Source: Devosia sp. (GTDB lineage Bacteria > Pseudomonadota > Alphaproteobacteria > Rhizobiales > Devosiaceae). From it: 64,000 bases of DNA. The first letter of the stretch is position 1, and each line of letters begins with the position of its first letter. The notes below the pieces were generated by a model that ran no database searches, was not told where the DNA came from, and saw only the letters and a list, made by a program, of their open reading frames with translations. The stretch is taken from contig NZ_JAGIAW010000014.1 of NCBI RefSeq assembly GCF_017744655.1, positions 310,001-374,000 of the forward strand. Direction: 5' to 3'. Of the stretch, positions 1 to 7,936 are shown piece after piece. Both the position numbers and the translations under genes were made by a program.

Positions 1-648
1 GATCTCGGCCAGCCGGACCGTCGTGCCGGAGGTGAATTCACTCGGCTTCACCACAACGGTGCAGCCCGCTCCCAGCGCCCACGGCACACGCTCCGACATG
101 ATGATGAAGGGAAAATTCCACGGCGTGATGATGCCCACAACCCCGGCCGGCTCGCGCAGCACAAGCCCAAGCCGATTGGCCCCGATGGCATTATGCGTAT
201 CGCCCTCGAGCCCGCGGCATTGGCCGGCCGCATAGGTCCAGAGATCGGCGCAATAACCGATTTCGCCGCGCGCCTGGTTGATCGGCTTGCCCGTCTCGAG
301 GCATTCGATCAGCGCCAACTCGTCCTGATGCTTCAGAATGCCCTGCGCGATGGCGTGAAGAATGGTCGAACGCTCGGCCCCGCTCATCCGCCCCCAGGGG
401 CCATTGTCGAAAGCCGTGCGAGCTGCGCCGATAGCGCGCGAAGCATCTTCCGTCGTGCCAGCAGGCCAGGTGCCGATGACCTTGCCGCGATGGCCAGGGC
501 TCTCCCGCTCCACGACCTTTCCAGACACAGCATCCACGGATTTGCCATCGATAAGCATGCGATAGGCGCGTTTACTCTGAACACGCGGATCACTAAGATT
601 CGGAACGGCAAAATTGTCCTGAAAGCTGGATTGACTTGTGATGGCCAT
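1..648 (-). CDS. aldehyde dehydrogenase, N-terminal part (cut by window edge)
   Basis: This reading frame is open from an ATG at 648 down to base 1, 216 codons without a stop, so the gene continues beyond the left edge. The translation is the NAD-binding half of an aldehyde dehydrogenase. It shows ECLETGKP near residue 125, the hallmark TPWNFP near residue 180, and GAGCTVVVKPSEF close to the edge. TPWNFP carries the asparagine that helps form the oxyanion hole. The catalytic cysteine and glutamate lie outside the window. The family oxidises aldehydes to acids with NAD(P)+ in the cytoplasm; the substrate cannot be told from this half. It is transcribed away from the GntR gene beginning at 767, and the intergenic repeats at 700-725 may control both. 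Confidence 0.9.
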   Translation of the reverse strand, partial: MAITSQSSFQDNFAVPNLSDPRVQSKRAYRMLIDGKSVDAVSGKVVERESPGHRGKVIGTWPAGTTEDASRAIGAARTAFDNGPWGRMSGAERSTILHAIAQGILKHQDELALIECLETGKPINQARGEIGYCADLWTYAAGQCRGLEGDTHNAIGANRLGLVLREPAGVVGIITPWNFPFIIMSERVPWALGAGCTVVVKPSEFTSGTTVRLAEI

Positions 649-699
649 GGCGGACTGATCCACCTCCCCGAAGATGCTGGACCCGTTCAAACGCGTCCT

Positions 700-725
700 G
701 TATGGAATTGTATGGTACCGTATGG
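700..725. promoter_or_regulatory. three GTATGG direct repeats at 10-bp spacing, candidate operator
   Basis: GTATGG occurs at 700-705, 710-715 and 720-725, exactly one helical turn apart. The last two frame a near-palindrome, TATGGTACCGTA at 711-722, that matches its reverse complement at 10 of 12 positions. The array lies between the divergent aldehyde dehydrogenase (start 648) and the GntR gene (start 767). Binding by that GntR protein is inferred from position and symmetry only. Confidence 0.5.
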
Positions 726-766
726 CGCATTGACCCAAGCTGTCAATGGCATGGGCGAGATGTAAT

Positions 767-1453
767 ATGACCTTGGATATGCAGACGTCGGCCGAGAGCG
801 GAGAAAGCGCGGCAGCATCAATCGAGAAGGACCTGCGCCGCTCGATCATCGAGCTCGAGCTCCTGCCCGGTACGCGCCTTTCCGAACAGGATATCGCGAC
901 AAAACTAGGCGTTTCCCGCCAGCCCGTACGCGAAGCGCTGATCCGCCTCGCCAATTCCCGCCTGATTGAAATCCGGCCCCATCGCGGCACGGTGGTCGCC
1001 CGTATTTCAGCCAAGGAAATGATCGAGGCGCTCTTTGTCCGTCAGTCGGTGGAGATCGCCGTCGTCGCCAAGGCCGCACAAAATTTCGACGCCTGGCAGC
1101 GCAAGCGAATCTCGAGCCTCCTGGTAAAACAGGCCGAAGCCGCCGAGAAACTCGACCATGCCGGCTTCCGCGAGCACGACGAGGCCTTTCACATCGCCAT
1201 CGCTACCGGCGCCGGCGTCGGCATCGCCTGGATCGCCATTGCCGATATGAAGACGCACATGGACCGGGTCTGTAACATGACCCTACAAAGCGAGGCCGAC
1301 ATGGCCCGCCGCGTCCGCGAACACACCGCCATCATGGATGCCATCGACGCTCATGATGTGGAAGGCGCAAAAGCGGCCATGGCGACGCATTTGGGCAGTA
1401 TTCTCGACGAACTTCCCGAGCTAGAAACCCGTCACGCCAATCTTTTTATCTAG
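767..1453 (+). CDS. GntR family transcriptional regulator, FCD (FadR) subfamily
   Basis: A 228-residue regulator. An N-terminal winged helix (roughly residues 15-80) contains the GntR signature LGVSRQPVREAL, and an all-helical FCD ligand-binding domain follows. The FCD domain keeps the D/H metal-ligand pattern in HDEAFHIAIA and later REHTAIMDAI and MATHL. Members usually bind small carboxylates or sugar acids and repress adjacent catabolic genes. I chose the ATG at 767 because the conserved region begins soon after it; an in-frame ATG at 746 would add seven residues, and neither has a strong ribosome-binding site. It is divergent from the aldehyde dehydrogenase and 18 bp upstream of the SDR gene, so it probably controls both. 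Confidence 0.88.
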   Translation: MTLDMQTSAESGESAAASIEKDLRRSIIELELLPGTRLSEQDIATKLGVSRQPVREALIRLANSRLIEIRPHRGTVVARISAKEMIEALFVRQSVEIAVVAKAAQNFDAWQRKRISSLLVKQAEAAEKLDHAGFREHDEAFHIAIATGAGVGIAWIAIADMKTHMDRVCNMTLQSEADMARRVREHTAIMDAIDAHDVEGAKAAMATHLGSILDELPELETRHANLFI

Positions 1454-1471
1454 ACCGCTCGGAGTTCACCA

Positions 1472-2242
1472 ATGACGCAATCCGCCCGCTATCCGAGCCT
1501 TGCCGGCATGCCCGTGGTCATTTCCGGCGGCGCCTCCGGCATTGGCGGGGCCCTGGTGCGAAATTTTGCTGCACAGGGCGCCAAGGTCGGCTTTGTCGAC
1601 ATCCAGGACGACCGCGGCACGGCTCTTGCTGCCCAACTGACCGCAGCCGGCCAGGCCGTACTCTTCACCCGTTGCGACATCACCAACACCGACGCCTATC
1701 AGACCGCCATTGCCGGCTTCGCTGCCGCCCATGGCGACGCCTTAGCCCTCGTCAACAATGCTGCCCACGACCAGCGCCACGAATGGCAGGAAGTGACCTC
1801 GGCCTATTGGGACGACCGCATGGCGGTCAATTTGAAGCATTCCTTCTTCGCCATCCAGGCCGTCGCACCCGGCATGGCCAAGGCCGGCCGCGGCTCGATC
1901 ATCAATACCGGCTCCATAAGCTGGATGATCATGTCGCCCAAAATCCCGGTCTATGAGACCGCAAAGGCCGCCACCCATGGCCTCACCCGCGGCATGGCAC
2001 GCGAGCTGGGAAAATCCGGCATCCGTGTCAACACACTGGTGCCCGGCTGGGTGATGACCGAGCGCCAATTGACCCACTGGGTCGATGGGGCAGCCGAAGC
2101 CCAGATTGACGCCCAGCAGGCCCTTGCCGGCCGCGTCCAGCCCGACGACATCGCCCGCATGGCCCTTTTCCTTGCCGCCGACGACAGCGCCATGATCTCG
2201 GCCCAGCAATTTGTCGTCGATGGCGGCTGGGCGCATAGTTGA
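1472..2242 (+). CDS. SDR family NAD(P)-dependent dehydrogenase, sugar 1-dehydrogenase-like
   Basis: A 256-residue classical short-chain dehydrogenase. It has the cofactor loop GGASGIGG near residue 20, LVNNAA near residue 90, a catalytic serine in NTGSISW and the YETAK (YxxxK) pair near residue 165. The C-terminus VDGGWAHS is typical. An aspartate at the end of the second strand (VDIQDD) suggests NAD+ preference. The N-terminal pattern YPSLAGMPVVISGGASGIG resembles Caulobacter-type xylose dehydrogenase and related aldose dehydrogenases, so oxidation of an aldose to its lactone is plausible but unproven. GGAG-like sequence (CGGAGTTCACC) precedes the ATG. It shares strand and close spacing with the GntR gene, and the upstream aldehyde dehydrogenase may act in the same route. 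Confidence 0.88.
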   Translation: MTQSARYPSLAGMPVVISGGASGIGGALVRNFAAQGAKVGFVDIQDDRGTALAAQLTAAGQAVLFTRCDITNTDAYQTAIAGFAAAHGDALALVNNAAHDQRHEWQEVTSAYWDDRMAVNLKHSFFAIQAVAPGMAKAGRGSIINTGSISWMIMSPKIPVYETAKAATHGLTRGMARELGKSGIRVNTLVPGWVMTERQLTHWVDGAAEAQIDAQQALAGRVQPDDIARMALFLAADDSAMISAQQFVVDGGWAHS

Positions 2243-2274
2243 GGGCCCGAGCCACAAAGCCCCTCCCCTGTACC

Positions 2275-2364
2275 GTCACCACCGGGCTTGTCCCGGTGGT
2301 CCATGCCATCCGGAGGATGGCGGGCCGCCACAAAAATGGATTGCCGGGACAAGCCGGCAATGAC
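2275..2364. repeat. REP-like palindromic element between convergent genes
   Basis: Two arms, 2275-2304 and 2336-2364, are imperfect reverse complements of each other, and each folds into its own hairpin around CCGGGCTTGTCCCGG and GCCGGGACAAGCCGGC. A third hairpin, GCCATCC-GGA-GGATGGC at 2305-2321, sits between them. Elements of this look are common in Hyphomicrobiales genomes. It separates the plus-strand SDR gene from the minus-strand small XRE gene, so it may also act as a bidirectional terminator. Confidence 0.75.
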
Positions 2365-2390
2365 GACACCTGAGAGAAGGCTCTAGACGT

Positions 2391-2630
2391 TCAGATGAAC
2401 AGCGCTGCCGGCTCGACGTCCAGCGCCTGGGCGAGATTATCGATGTCATCGAGCGCCAGATTAAATTTGTCCGACGTTTCGAGCGCCCGCACCTCGGCAA
2501 TGCTCCAGCCGAGCCGCGTCGCAAACACTTCAAGGCTCAAGTTGCGGATACGGCGCAGGCGAACCACATTGCTGGCAATGAGCATGGCACCGGTCATTTC
2601 GGGCTCGACGGCAAAAGCGGTAGCGGCCAT
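2391..2630 (-). CDS. small XRE-like helix-turn-helix protein next to flbT
   Basis: A 79-residue protein with one helix-turn-helix-like domain: NVVRLRRIRNLSLEVFATRL is followed by LGWSIAEVRALE and LALDDIDNLAQALDV. The ATG at 2630 lies 5 bases beyond the flbT stop codon, so the two are almost certainly co-transcribed and probably translationally coupled. It aligns well with the 87-residue protein at 7618-7881. Both share NV-RL, SL, RLGW, ALD--D-L--AL-V-P--LF. This makes the pair paralogues on either side of the flagellin and two-component block. The usual serine or arginine contacts of a strong DNA-recognition helix are not obvious, so DNA binding is uncertain. Function unknown. Confidence 0.72.
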   Translation of the reverse strand: MAATAFAVEPEMTGAMLIASNVVRLRRIRNLSLEVFATRLGWSIAEVRALETSDKFNLALDDIDNLAQALDVEPAALFI

Positions 2631-2635
2631 GGCGA

Positions 2636-3037
2636 TCAACCCACCAGCTTGAGCTTGGCCCGGGTCTCGGTAAGCTCGGGATTGGAAAGGCATTTGAGAA
2701 GCTTGATGGCCTTGTAGATGGCGCCATTCATCAAGAGGCCATTGACCTCGGCCACGAGGCTCGAATGCTGCGGCGCCTCGGCAAGCAGCGCCTGCACGGC
2801 TTCGAAATAGGCAATGTGGTGACCTGCAACATCGCCAGTCAGATACATCTGCTGCACGGCATGGCGCAGGCGATGGGCGGGTGAATTGAGGTCCGCGTCC
2901 GAAACATAGTCTTCGGAACGCAAAACGGGGGCCTTACCCCCTACGAGAACGTTGACGATTGCATCGCACTGCACGGTGATTTCCGCGGTGCCGACGAAGA
3001 AGCTTTCGCCGGGCTTTACAGTGAGCTTCAGAGCCAT
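2636..3037 (-). CDS. flbT: flagellar biosynthesis repressor FlbT
   Basis: A 133-residue cytoplasmic protein that begins MALKLTVKPGESFFVG and has PVLRSEDYVSDAD, the pattern of FlbT. In alphaproteobacteria FlbT binds the 5' untranslated region of flagellin mRNA and promotes its decay until the hook is complete, so it couples filament synthesis to assembly; in some relatives it instead activates. The gene follows flagellin on the same strand after a 59-bp gap that contains a perfect hairpin. The partner FlaF, often adjacent, is not found here; the small XRE-like gene takes the following position. Assignment rests on motif and context and is fairly secure, though the middle of the sequence (TVQCDAIVNVLV) departs from the best-known members. 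Confidence 0.85.
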   Translation of the reverse strand: MALKLTVKPGESFFVGTAEITVQCDAIVNVLVGGKAPVLRSEDYVSDADLNSPAHRLRHAVQQMYLTGDVAGHHIAYFEAVQALLAEAPQHSSLVAEVNGLLMNGAIYKAIKLLKCLSNPELTETRAKLKLVG

Positions 3038-3058
3038 CGTCTTTCCTTCTGGGTAGGA

Positions 3059-3083
3059 CCGGGGGCGACGACGCCGCCCCCGG
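3059..3083 (-). terminator. intercistronic hairpin between flagellin and flbT
   Basis: CCGGGGGCG at 3059-3067 pairs perfectly with CGCCCCCGG at 3075-3083 across a 7-base loop. On the minus strand it lies just after the flagellin stop codon. No U tract follows, so partial termination or 3'-end protection of flagellin mRNA is more likely than full termination. Confidence 0.65.
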
Positions 3084-3096
3084 AAAGTCTTGGCGA

Positions 3097-5157
3097 TTAA
3101 CGCAGGAGCTGCAGAACAGCCTGGTCCTGCTGCGAGGCCATGGACAGAGCCGACGAGGAGAGCTGCTGGCGGGTCTGGAGAGCCAGAAGGTTTGCAGCTT
3201 CTTCGTTGGTGTCAGCCAGGGTCAGGTTCGCAGCGCCGGTTTCCAGCGTGTTGATCATGTTCTTGGTGAACGACTGACGGTTTTCGACCGACGACAGGTT
3301 CGAACCGAAGGACGATGCCTGCGAGCGGAGTTCGGTCAGAGCCGAAGACAGCTTGGAAAGGAATGCGTCGATCTTTTCGTCGGTGTCGAGGTCGACGGCG
3401 TCGAGGCTGTCAACGCCCAGGTTCGAGGCGTTGATACCGCGAACGTTGCCGTTGGCATCCTTTGCCTGGATGTCGATCGAGGACGTGCCGCTTTCGTTGA
3501 AGGTGATCTTCAGCTTGTCGCCACGAAGCAGGTTGATGCCGTTGAAGGACGAGTCATCAGCGAGCTTGTCGAGCTGGTCGCGCAGTTCGTTGAACTGCTT
3601 GGACAGGTTCGAACGTACCGTGTTGCCGTCGATCTTGAGCGGGGTGATGGCGTCGTTGCCATTGAGGTCAACACCGATGTTGAGATCCTGGGTCGACAGG
3701 TTCTCGATACGCAGCTTGCCGTTGTCGTTCGAAGCGCGGATCTTGCCCGCATGGTCGCGGTTGATCAGTTCGACGAACTTGTCGACGGTCTTGGTTGCGT
3801 TGAGCTGGCTCTTCTCGGCAACGCCGGTGTTCACACCATTGGTACCGAAGAGGGCGACAGCGTCGGTGCCGGAAACGGCGAGGGTCTTGGCCTCGGCGGT
3901 CTTGGCGACCAGCGAGAACTTGCCATCGGCGTCGAACGAACCAGCAACATTGGTGATACCCTTGGCTTCAAGCTGAGCAGCAACCGACGCGAGGGTCGCA
4001 TCCTGCCAGTTCTTGACGTCGAGAGCGTTTGCACCAGCCTTGACGCCACCGATCGAGATGTCGGCGGTCTTGCCGTCATAGGAAACGGTGAAGGAGTGCT
4101 TTGCAGCAGCAACTTCGGTCGTGTAGGCGCCAGCAACGACGGCAGTGGTCGTCACATTGGCAGGAGCGATGCCGACGATGGCCGGAGCCGTACCGCCAAA
4201 GTCCTTGTTTTCCAGCTTGATGGCACCGGTGGTGGCATCGGCGGTGACGGTATAGCCATTGGCTTCACCATCGTCCTGGAGGGCCTTCACGAAGTCATCA
4301 AAGCTTGCGCCGGTGCTGATCGTATTGCCGCCAACGGTGATCGAGGTGGGGACGTCCGAATAGTTGAATTCGGCGGCGCCCTTGACGGCAACGGTAGTTG
4401 CGTCGCTGACATCAACGGTCGCAGCGGCCGCACTCGGATTGACCGATTCCACGATGATCTTGCCAGCATTGGCGCCGGTACCGGCGGAAACGTTGTACTG
4501 ACCGGCAATACCGCTGGCGTCGAGATCGCCCTGGAGCTTGGCGACGAAAGCGGCGTCAGTAGCGAGATCGGCAGTTGCCAGAGTGATAGAGACGCCACCA
4601 ATGGTGATCGTGTCCGTGTTGGCAAAGCCGGTACGATCGATCATCGTGCGGGCGCCGGCACCAGCAGCGCTATCGCTGGTCGAAACCGGACCGACATAAG
4701 CGGTCGATGCGGCAGTCGTGAGCTGGGCCTTGACGCCCGGAACGGTTGCCGTTGCGAGGCTGACATCGACGCCGGCTTCGCCGAACTGGCCGCCTGCGAT
4801 CTTGATCTTGGTCAGGTCGCTGACTTCGAAGGACTGGGTCTGGAAGGACTTGTCCTGACGAGCCTGGCGCAGCGTCGACTGCATGGATTCCAGGTTCTTG
4901 GTCAGCGCGGTGATGCCGTTATTGGCGGCTTCGATGACCTTGATGCCCGAAGCCATCGAGTCGAGCAGGTTGCTCATATCGGCAGCGCGGCTGTTGAGGG
5001 CCGAGGCGGTGAAGAAGTTCGACGGATTGTCGAGGGCAGAGTTCACCTTGTTGCCGGTGGCAAGACGAGACTGCGTCTTGTCCATCATGGTGGCGGTGTT
5101 CTGGAGGCTCAAGAGGTTCGAACGAACGGCTTTTGAGAGAGAAACTTCGGAACCCAT
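3097..5157 (-). CDS. long flagellin with flagellin IN-type repeats
   Basis: A 686-residue flagellin, filament subunit exported by the flagellar type III apparatus, so no signal peptide is expected. Residues 1-140 form the conserved helical N-terminal domain (SNLLSLQNTATMMDKTQSRLATG, SALDNPSNFFTA). The last 90 residues form the C-terminal domain (NTLETGAANLTLADTNEEAANLLALQTRQQL). The middle, about 180-500, holds four loosely repeated 55-70 residue modules of the form 'x-ITIGG-x-ITL ... GxYxVxA ... GKIxLES', like the flagellin hook IN motif. This makes it roughly twice the length of common rhizobial flagellins. The start is set by the ATG at 5157 preceded by AGAAGGAAAG. flbT follows, and a structured 5' leader lies upstream at 5226-5254. 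Confidence 0.93.
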   Translation of the reverse strand: MGSEVSLSKAVRSNLLSLQNTATMMDKTQSRLATGNKVNSALDNPSNFFTASALNSRAADMSNLLDSMASGIKVIEAANNGITALTKNLESMQSTLRQARQDKSFQTQSFEVSDLTKIKIAGGQFGEAGVDVSLATATVPGVKAQLTTAASTAYVGPVSTSDSAAGAGARTMIDRTGFANTDTITIGGVSITLATADLATDAAFVAKLQGDLDASGIAGQYNVSAGTGANAGKIIVESVNPSAAAATVDVSDATTVAVKGAAEFNYSDVPTSITVGGNTISTGASFDDFVKALQDDGEANGYTVTADATTGAIKLENKDFGGTAPAIVGIAPANVTTTAVVAGAYTTEVAAAKHSFTVSYDGKTADISIGGVKAGANALDVKNWQDATLASVAAQLEAKGITNVAGSFDADGKFSLVAKTAEAKTLAVSGTDAVALFGTNGVNTGVAEKSQLNATKTVDKFVELINRDHAGKIRASNDNGKLRIENLSTQDLNIGVDLNGNDAITPLKIDGNTVRSNLSKQFNELRDQLDKLADDSSFNGINLLRGDKLKITFNESGTSSIDIQAKDANGNVRGINASNLGVDSLDAVDLDTDEKIDAFLSKLSSALTELRSQASSFGSNLSSVENRQSFTKNMINTLETGAANLTLADTNEEAANLLALQTRQQLSSSALSMASQQDQAVLQLLR

Positions 5158-5225
5158 GTGTGGTGCTTTCCTTCTGGAAACATGAGCCGCTTCATGCAGC
5201 CCTTTTACAAATCAGAGGATTGTAC

Positions 5226-5254
5226 GCATCACATTAAAAGCGCGTTAATGATGC
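5226..5254 (-). promoter_or_regulatory. hairpin in the flagellin 5' leader
   Basis: GCATCACATTAA (5226-5237) pairs with TTAATGATGC (5245-5254) with a single bulged base, about 70-100 nt upstream of the flagellin start on the minus strand. It lies in an AT-rich stretch of an otherwise GC-rich region. FlbT is known to act on flagellin leader RNA, so this is a candidate target; no clear sigma-28 promoter was recognised by eye. Confidence 0.4.
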
Positions 5255-5380
5255 GCATAGACCTACAATTAAGCAAGGAAATTTTGTAGTCATAAACCCA
5301 GCCGGACATGTGTCATCGGCGCCCGCCCCCGGGAAAGCGGGGACGAGCCTGGGGCTTGGACAGGCGCTGGAAGCGGAAAA

Positions 5381-5974
5381 TCAGGCGCCGCGATAGCGCA
5401 GGGCAAATTGAGTGCGGTTGGAGGCATCGAATTTACGGAGCAGGCTTTTGACATGCACCTTCACGGTGCCGACCTGCAGCTCGAGCTGCTCGGCGATTTC
5501 CTTGTCCGAAAGGCCGCGCGCCAGAAGCGCCGCCACGTCCTGCTCGCGCGGCGTCAGGGGGCTCGCCTGCTGCCGCAGCAGGAGGTCGGCCGGCACGAAT
5601 CGCTCGCCCGCAAGGACGAGGTTGAGCGCATTGATCAGCGCTTCCCCGGGCATGGATTTGGGCAGCCAACCGACGACACCGCGTTGCAGCGCCTCTCCGG
5701 CCACCTGCGGATCGTCGAGTCCTGAAAGAAAGGCGATGCGCAGGCCGGGCCGCCTTGTTGCCGCCATTTCCACCGCTTCAATGCCGCTGGTGCCCGGCAT
5801 GGAATAATCCAGCAGCAGCAGGTCTACCGGTGCGTCGGTGGACAAATAGTCCAGAACGCTTGCGAGCGAGGAGAAAACCTGCGCCTCGATATCGGCACCG
5901 CTAGATTCCAGCAAGAATTTAACGGCATCGGCGAAGAGCAGATGATCATCAACGAGCAGAAGTTTTCTAGACAA
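5381..5974 (-). CDS. LuxR/NarL-type response regulator
   Basis: A 197-residue two-component output protein. The receiver domain (residues 1-115) has the acidic pair D9-D10, the phospho-acceptor D56 in LLLLDYSMPG, a conserved S84 and K106. The C-terminal LuxR helix-turn-helix (about 135-195) includes LTPREQDVAALLARGLSDKEIAEQL and VGTVKVHVKSLL. It would bind DNA as a phosphorylated dimer. The gene is divergent from the MASE1 histidine kinase at 6007, with only 32 bp between the start codons, so the two are almost certainly cognate and share a control region. It lies upstream of, and in the same direction as, the flagellin gene 223 bp away, which suggests but does not prove a role in motility. 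Confidence 0.9.
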   Translation of the reverse strand: MSRKLLLVDDHLLFADAVKFLLESSGADIEAQVFSSLASVLDYLSTDAPVDLLLLDYSMPGTSGIEAVEMAATRRPGLRIAFLSGLDDPQVAGEALQRGVVGWLPKSMPGEALINALNLVLAGERFVPADLLLRQQASPLTPREQDVAALLARGLSDKEIAEQLELQVGTVKVHVKSLLRKFDASNRTQFALRYRGA

Positions 5975-6006
5975 ATTCCTGCAAGCCCAGAAGTTTGAGA
6001 GATTTT

Positions 6007-7542
6007 ATGCGAATTTTACGAACCATGATCACGGTAATTCTTCTTGCCGCGATTTGGCTCGTATCCTTCCGTATCGCCGATCTATTTACCGTTTTCAAAA
6101 CTTATTCAAGTGTGTGGTTCCTGCCCTCCGGCGTCACCATGGCCATGGTCATGGCAGCTCCCGGCTGGCTAAAACTGGTGCCCTTGCTCGCGCATCTCTC
6201 GCTCGCATCGCCACCGATGCGGCAGGTCTTCGACATCCACATCACCAGCGATTTCGACCTGCTTCTCCACAGCATTCGAATATATCTTATCTATGGCGGC
6301 ACCGGCCTTTTCCTTACCCAGGTGATGCGGATCACCCTGCCCTTCCGCACCTGGGGCGAAGTTCAATGGTTCATCGGCGCCGCGCTGGTCGCTGCCTCCG
6401 TCGCCTCTGCCGCCGGCATCGGCCAGAGCGTCCTGCTCGGCGAGCTCGACCCCGGCGCCGCCCTGCCCCTGGCCGAGCCGTGGTTCCTCGGCGATGCCCT
6501 TGGCGCCATCATGGTCCCACCCATGCTGGTCCCTGCCATCATGCTGGCACTGGGCCGGCCGCTCGGCGACTGGCGCTGGCCCAGCCCCCGCGCCTTTGCC
6601 CTTCAGGCGCTAACGCTGTCACTCGCCGCACTTATCGGCGCACTTGGGCCCATGCTCGAGATCAGCTTGTGGTACCTGTTGCTGCCATCTGTGATCGTCT
6701 TCGCCCTGCGCGGCGGCCTTGAGCACGCAGCAACCGCGGCATTTCTGACCTGCGTTCTCACGCCAGCCGTCGCCATGATCTTTACCGGCGCTGTGGAAGT
6801 CTCCGGCCTCCCGCCCCTGCTCCTCACCACGGCCATCGCCGCCCTGCTCGTGGGCGCCGCCACCACCGAGCGCCAGCAGACGGCCGAGCGGCTCGAGGCG
6901 CAGGTCGCCCAGCGCACCGAGGAACTGGAAAAGGCCTACGAATTACAGCGCCATCTCGTGCGCTCGCTTGGCCACGATCTGCGCCAGCCGGTCGAAGCGA
7001 TCAACCTGACGGTTGCCGCCATCGGTGATCACAGCGACATCGCCATGCGCAATACGGCCCTGACCCGCGTACGCCAGCTTGGCGCCGTCACCTCCGACCT
7101 TCTCACCCGCATTCTGGCCTATGCCCGGCTCGATACCGGCGACATCAAGGCCGAACTCGCGCCCCTGCCGCTCCACCAACTGCTGGACCAGTTGCGCGTC
7201 ACCTATATCCCGCAGGCCCAAAAGCGCGCGCAACGTCTCGTCTGGCCCGAAACCGACATCACGGTGATTTCGGACCGCGAGCTGCTGTTCCAAATTCTCT
7301 CCAACTATCTCGACAATGCCATTCGCCTGACCCCCGAAGGCGGCACGGTCGAGTTGCGGATAGAACGGCGCGATACCGGCATCGGCATCATCATCAAGGA
7401 CGGTTTCGACCCCACCGCGCCCCATCGCTCCAGCCGCGGCGGCCTCGGCCTGCGCATCGTCTCGCAGCTCTCCGATCTCCTCGGCGCTGCAATGGTCAAC
7501 GAGCCGAACCGCAAAGGCATCATTCTACCCCTAAAGGGGTAA
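6007..7542 (+). CDS. MASE1-domain sensor histidine kinase
   Basis: A 511-residue membrane kinase. Residues 1-285 are a multi-pass MASE1-type sensor region (WFLPSGVTMAMVMA, GDALGAIMVPPML). A short coiled segment (TERQQTAERLEAQVAQRTEELEKAYELQ) leads to the HisKA box with the phospho-accepting histidine in SLGHDLRQPVEA (H323). The HATPase region keeps the N box (ILSNYLDNAIRLTPEGG) and the G2 box (GGLGLRIVSQL), but the G1 box is degenerate (IIIKDGFDPTAP rather than DxGxG). ATP binding may therefore be altered. The ATG at 6007 follows GAGAG at proper spacing; a TTG at 5995 is possible. Its partner is the divergent response regulator. The sensed signal is unknown. Confidence 0.88.
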   Translation: MRILRTMITVILLAAIWLVSFRIADLFTVFKTYSSVWFLPSGVTMAMVMAAPGWLKLVPLLAHLSLASPPMRQVFDIHITSDFDLLLHSIRIYLIYGGTGLFLTQVMRITLPFRTWGEVQWFIGAALVAASVASAAGIGQSVLLGELDPGAALPLAEPWFLGDALGAIMVPPMLVPAIMLALGRPLGDWRWPSPRAFALQALTLSLAALIGALGPMLEISLWYLLLPSVIVFALRGGLEHAATAAFLTCVLTPAVAMIFTGAVEVSGLPPLLLTTAIAALLVGAATTERQQTAERLEAQVAQRTEELEKAYELQRHLVRSLGHDLRQPVEAINLTVAAIGDHSDIAMRNTALTRVRQLGAVTSDLLTRILAYARLDTGDIKAELAPLPLHQLLDQLRVTYIPQAQKRAQRLVWPETDITVISDRELLFQILSNYLDNAIRLTPEGGTVELRIERRDTGIGIIIKDGFDPTAPHRSSRGGLGLRIVSQLSDLLGAAMVNEPNRKGIILPLKG

Positions 7543-7617
7543 TTAAGCCTTCCTTAATACCCCCCGCCCGCGCGCCCTTCGCCGATACATTCGAACAGAT
7601 AAGGTCCACGATTCGGA

Positions 7618-7881
7618 ATGCCCATGAACCACTTGCCGGCCGCCACCCTCCTCGGACAAAACGTCCGGCGGCTCTGTGAAATGCAGGGCATGAGCCTCGA
7701 CGCGCTCGCCGAACGCCTTGGCTGGCCCGGCGAGAAGATTGCCGATCTCGTCGCCTCATCGCTCGATATCGCGCTCGATCAGGTGGACGAACTTTCTGCC
7801 GCGCTCGGTGTCCCACCGCACGAACTCTTCGACGAAGTAACCATGGCAGAAAATCAGACCCGGCAACTGCGCTACGGCTGA
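7618..7881 (+). CDS. small XRE-like helix-turn-helix protein
   Basis: An 87-residue protein with a single helix-turn-helix-like fold: LLGQNVRRLCEMQGMSLDALAERLGW, then EKIADLVASS and IALDQVDELSAALGVPPHELF. The fold and the GVPPHELF ending match XRE regulators. It is a paralogue of the 79-residue protein encoded after flbT (2391-2630). It starts 75 bp after the histidine kinase stop and may be co-transcribed with it. An ATG at 7627 is an alternative start two codons in. A canonical XRE gene follows at 7937. Target genes are unknown. Confidence 0.75.
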   Translation: MPMNHLPAATLLGQNVRRLCEMQGMSLDALAERLGWPGEKIADLVASSLDIALDQVDELSAALGVPPHELFDEVTMAENQTRQLRYG

Positions 7882-7936
7882 TTGCACCGCTGGCGCGCTT
7901 TGTGTAGCGTTCTCCGTGGGGGGCGCCGAAGCTTTT

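Noticed and set aside
3751-5136. Long open frame on the plus strand opposite flagellin (about 460 codons).
   Set aside because: Low-complexity Gly/Asp-rich translation and complete overlap with the flagellin gene; no ribosome-binding site stands out.
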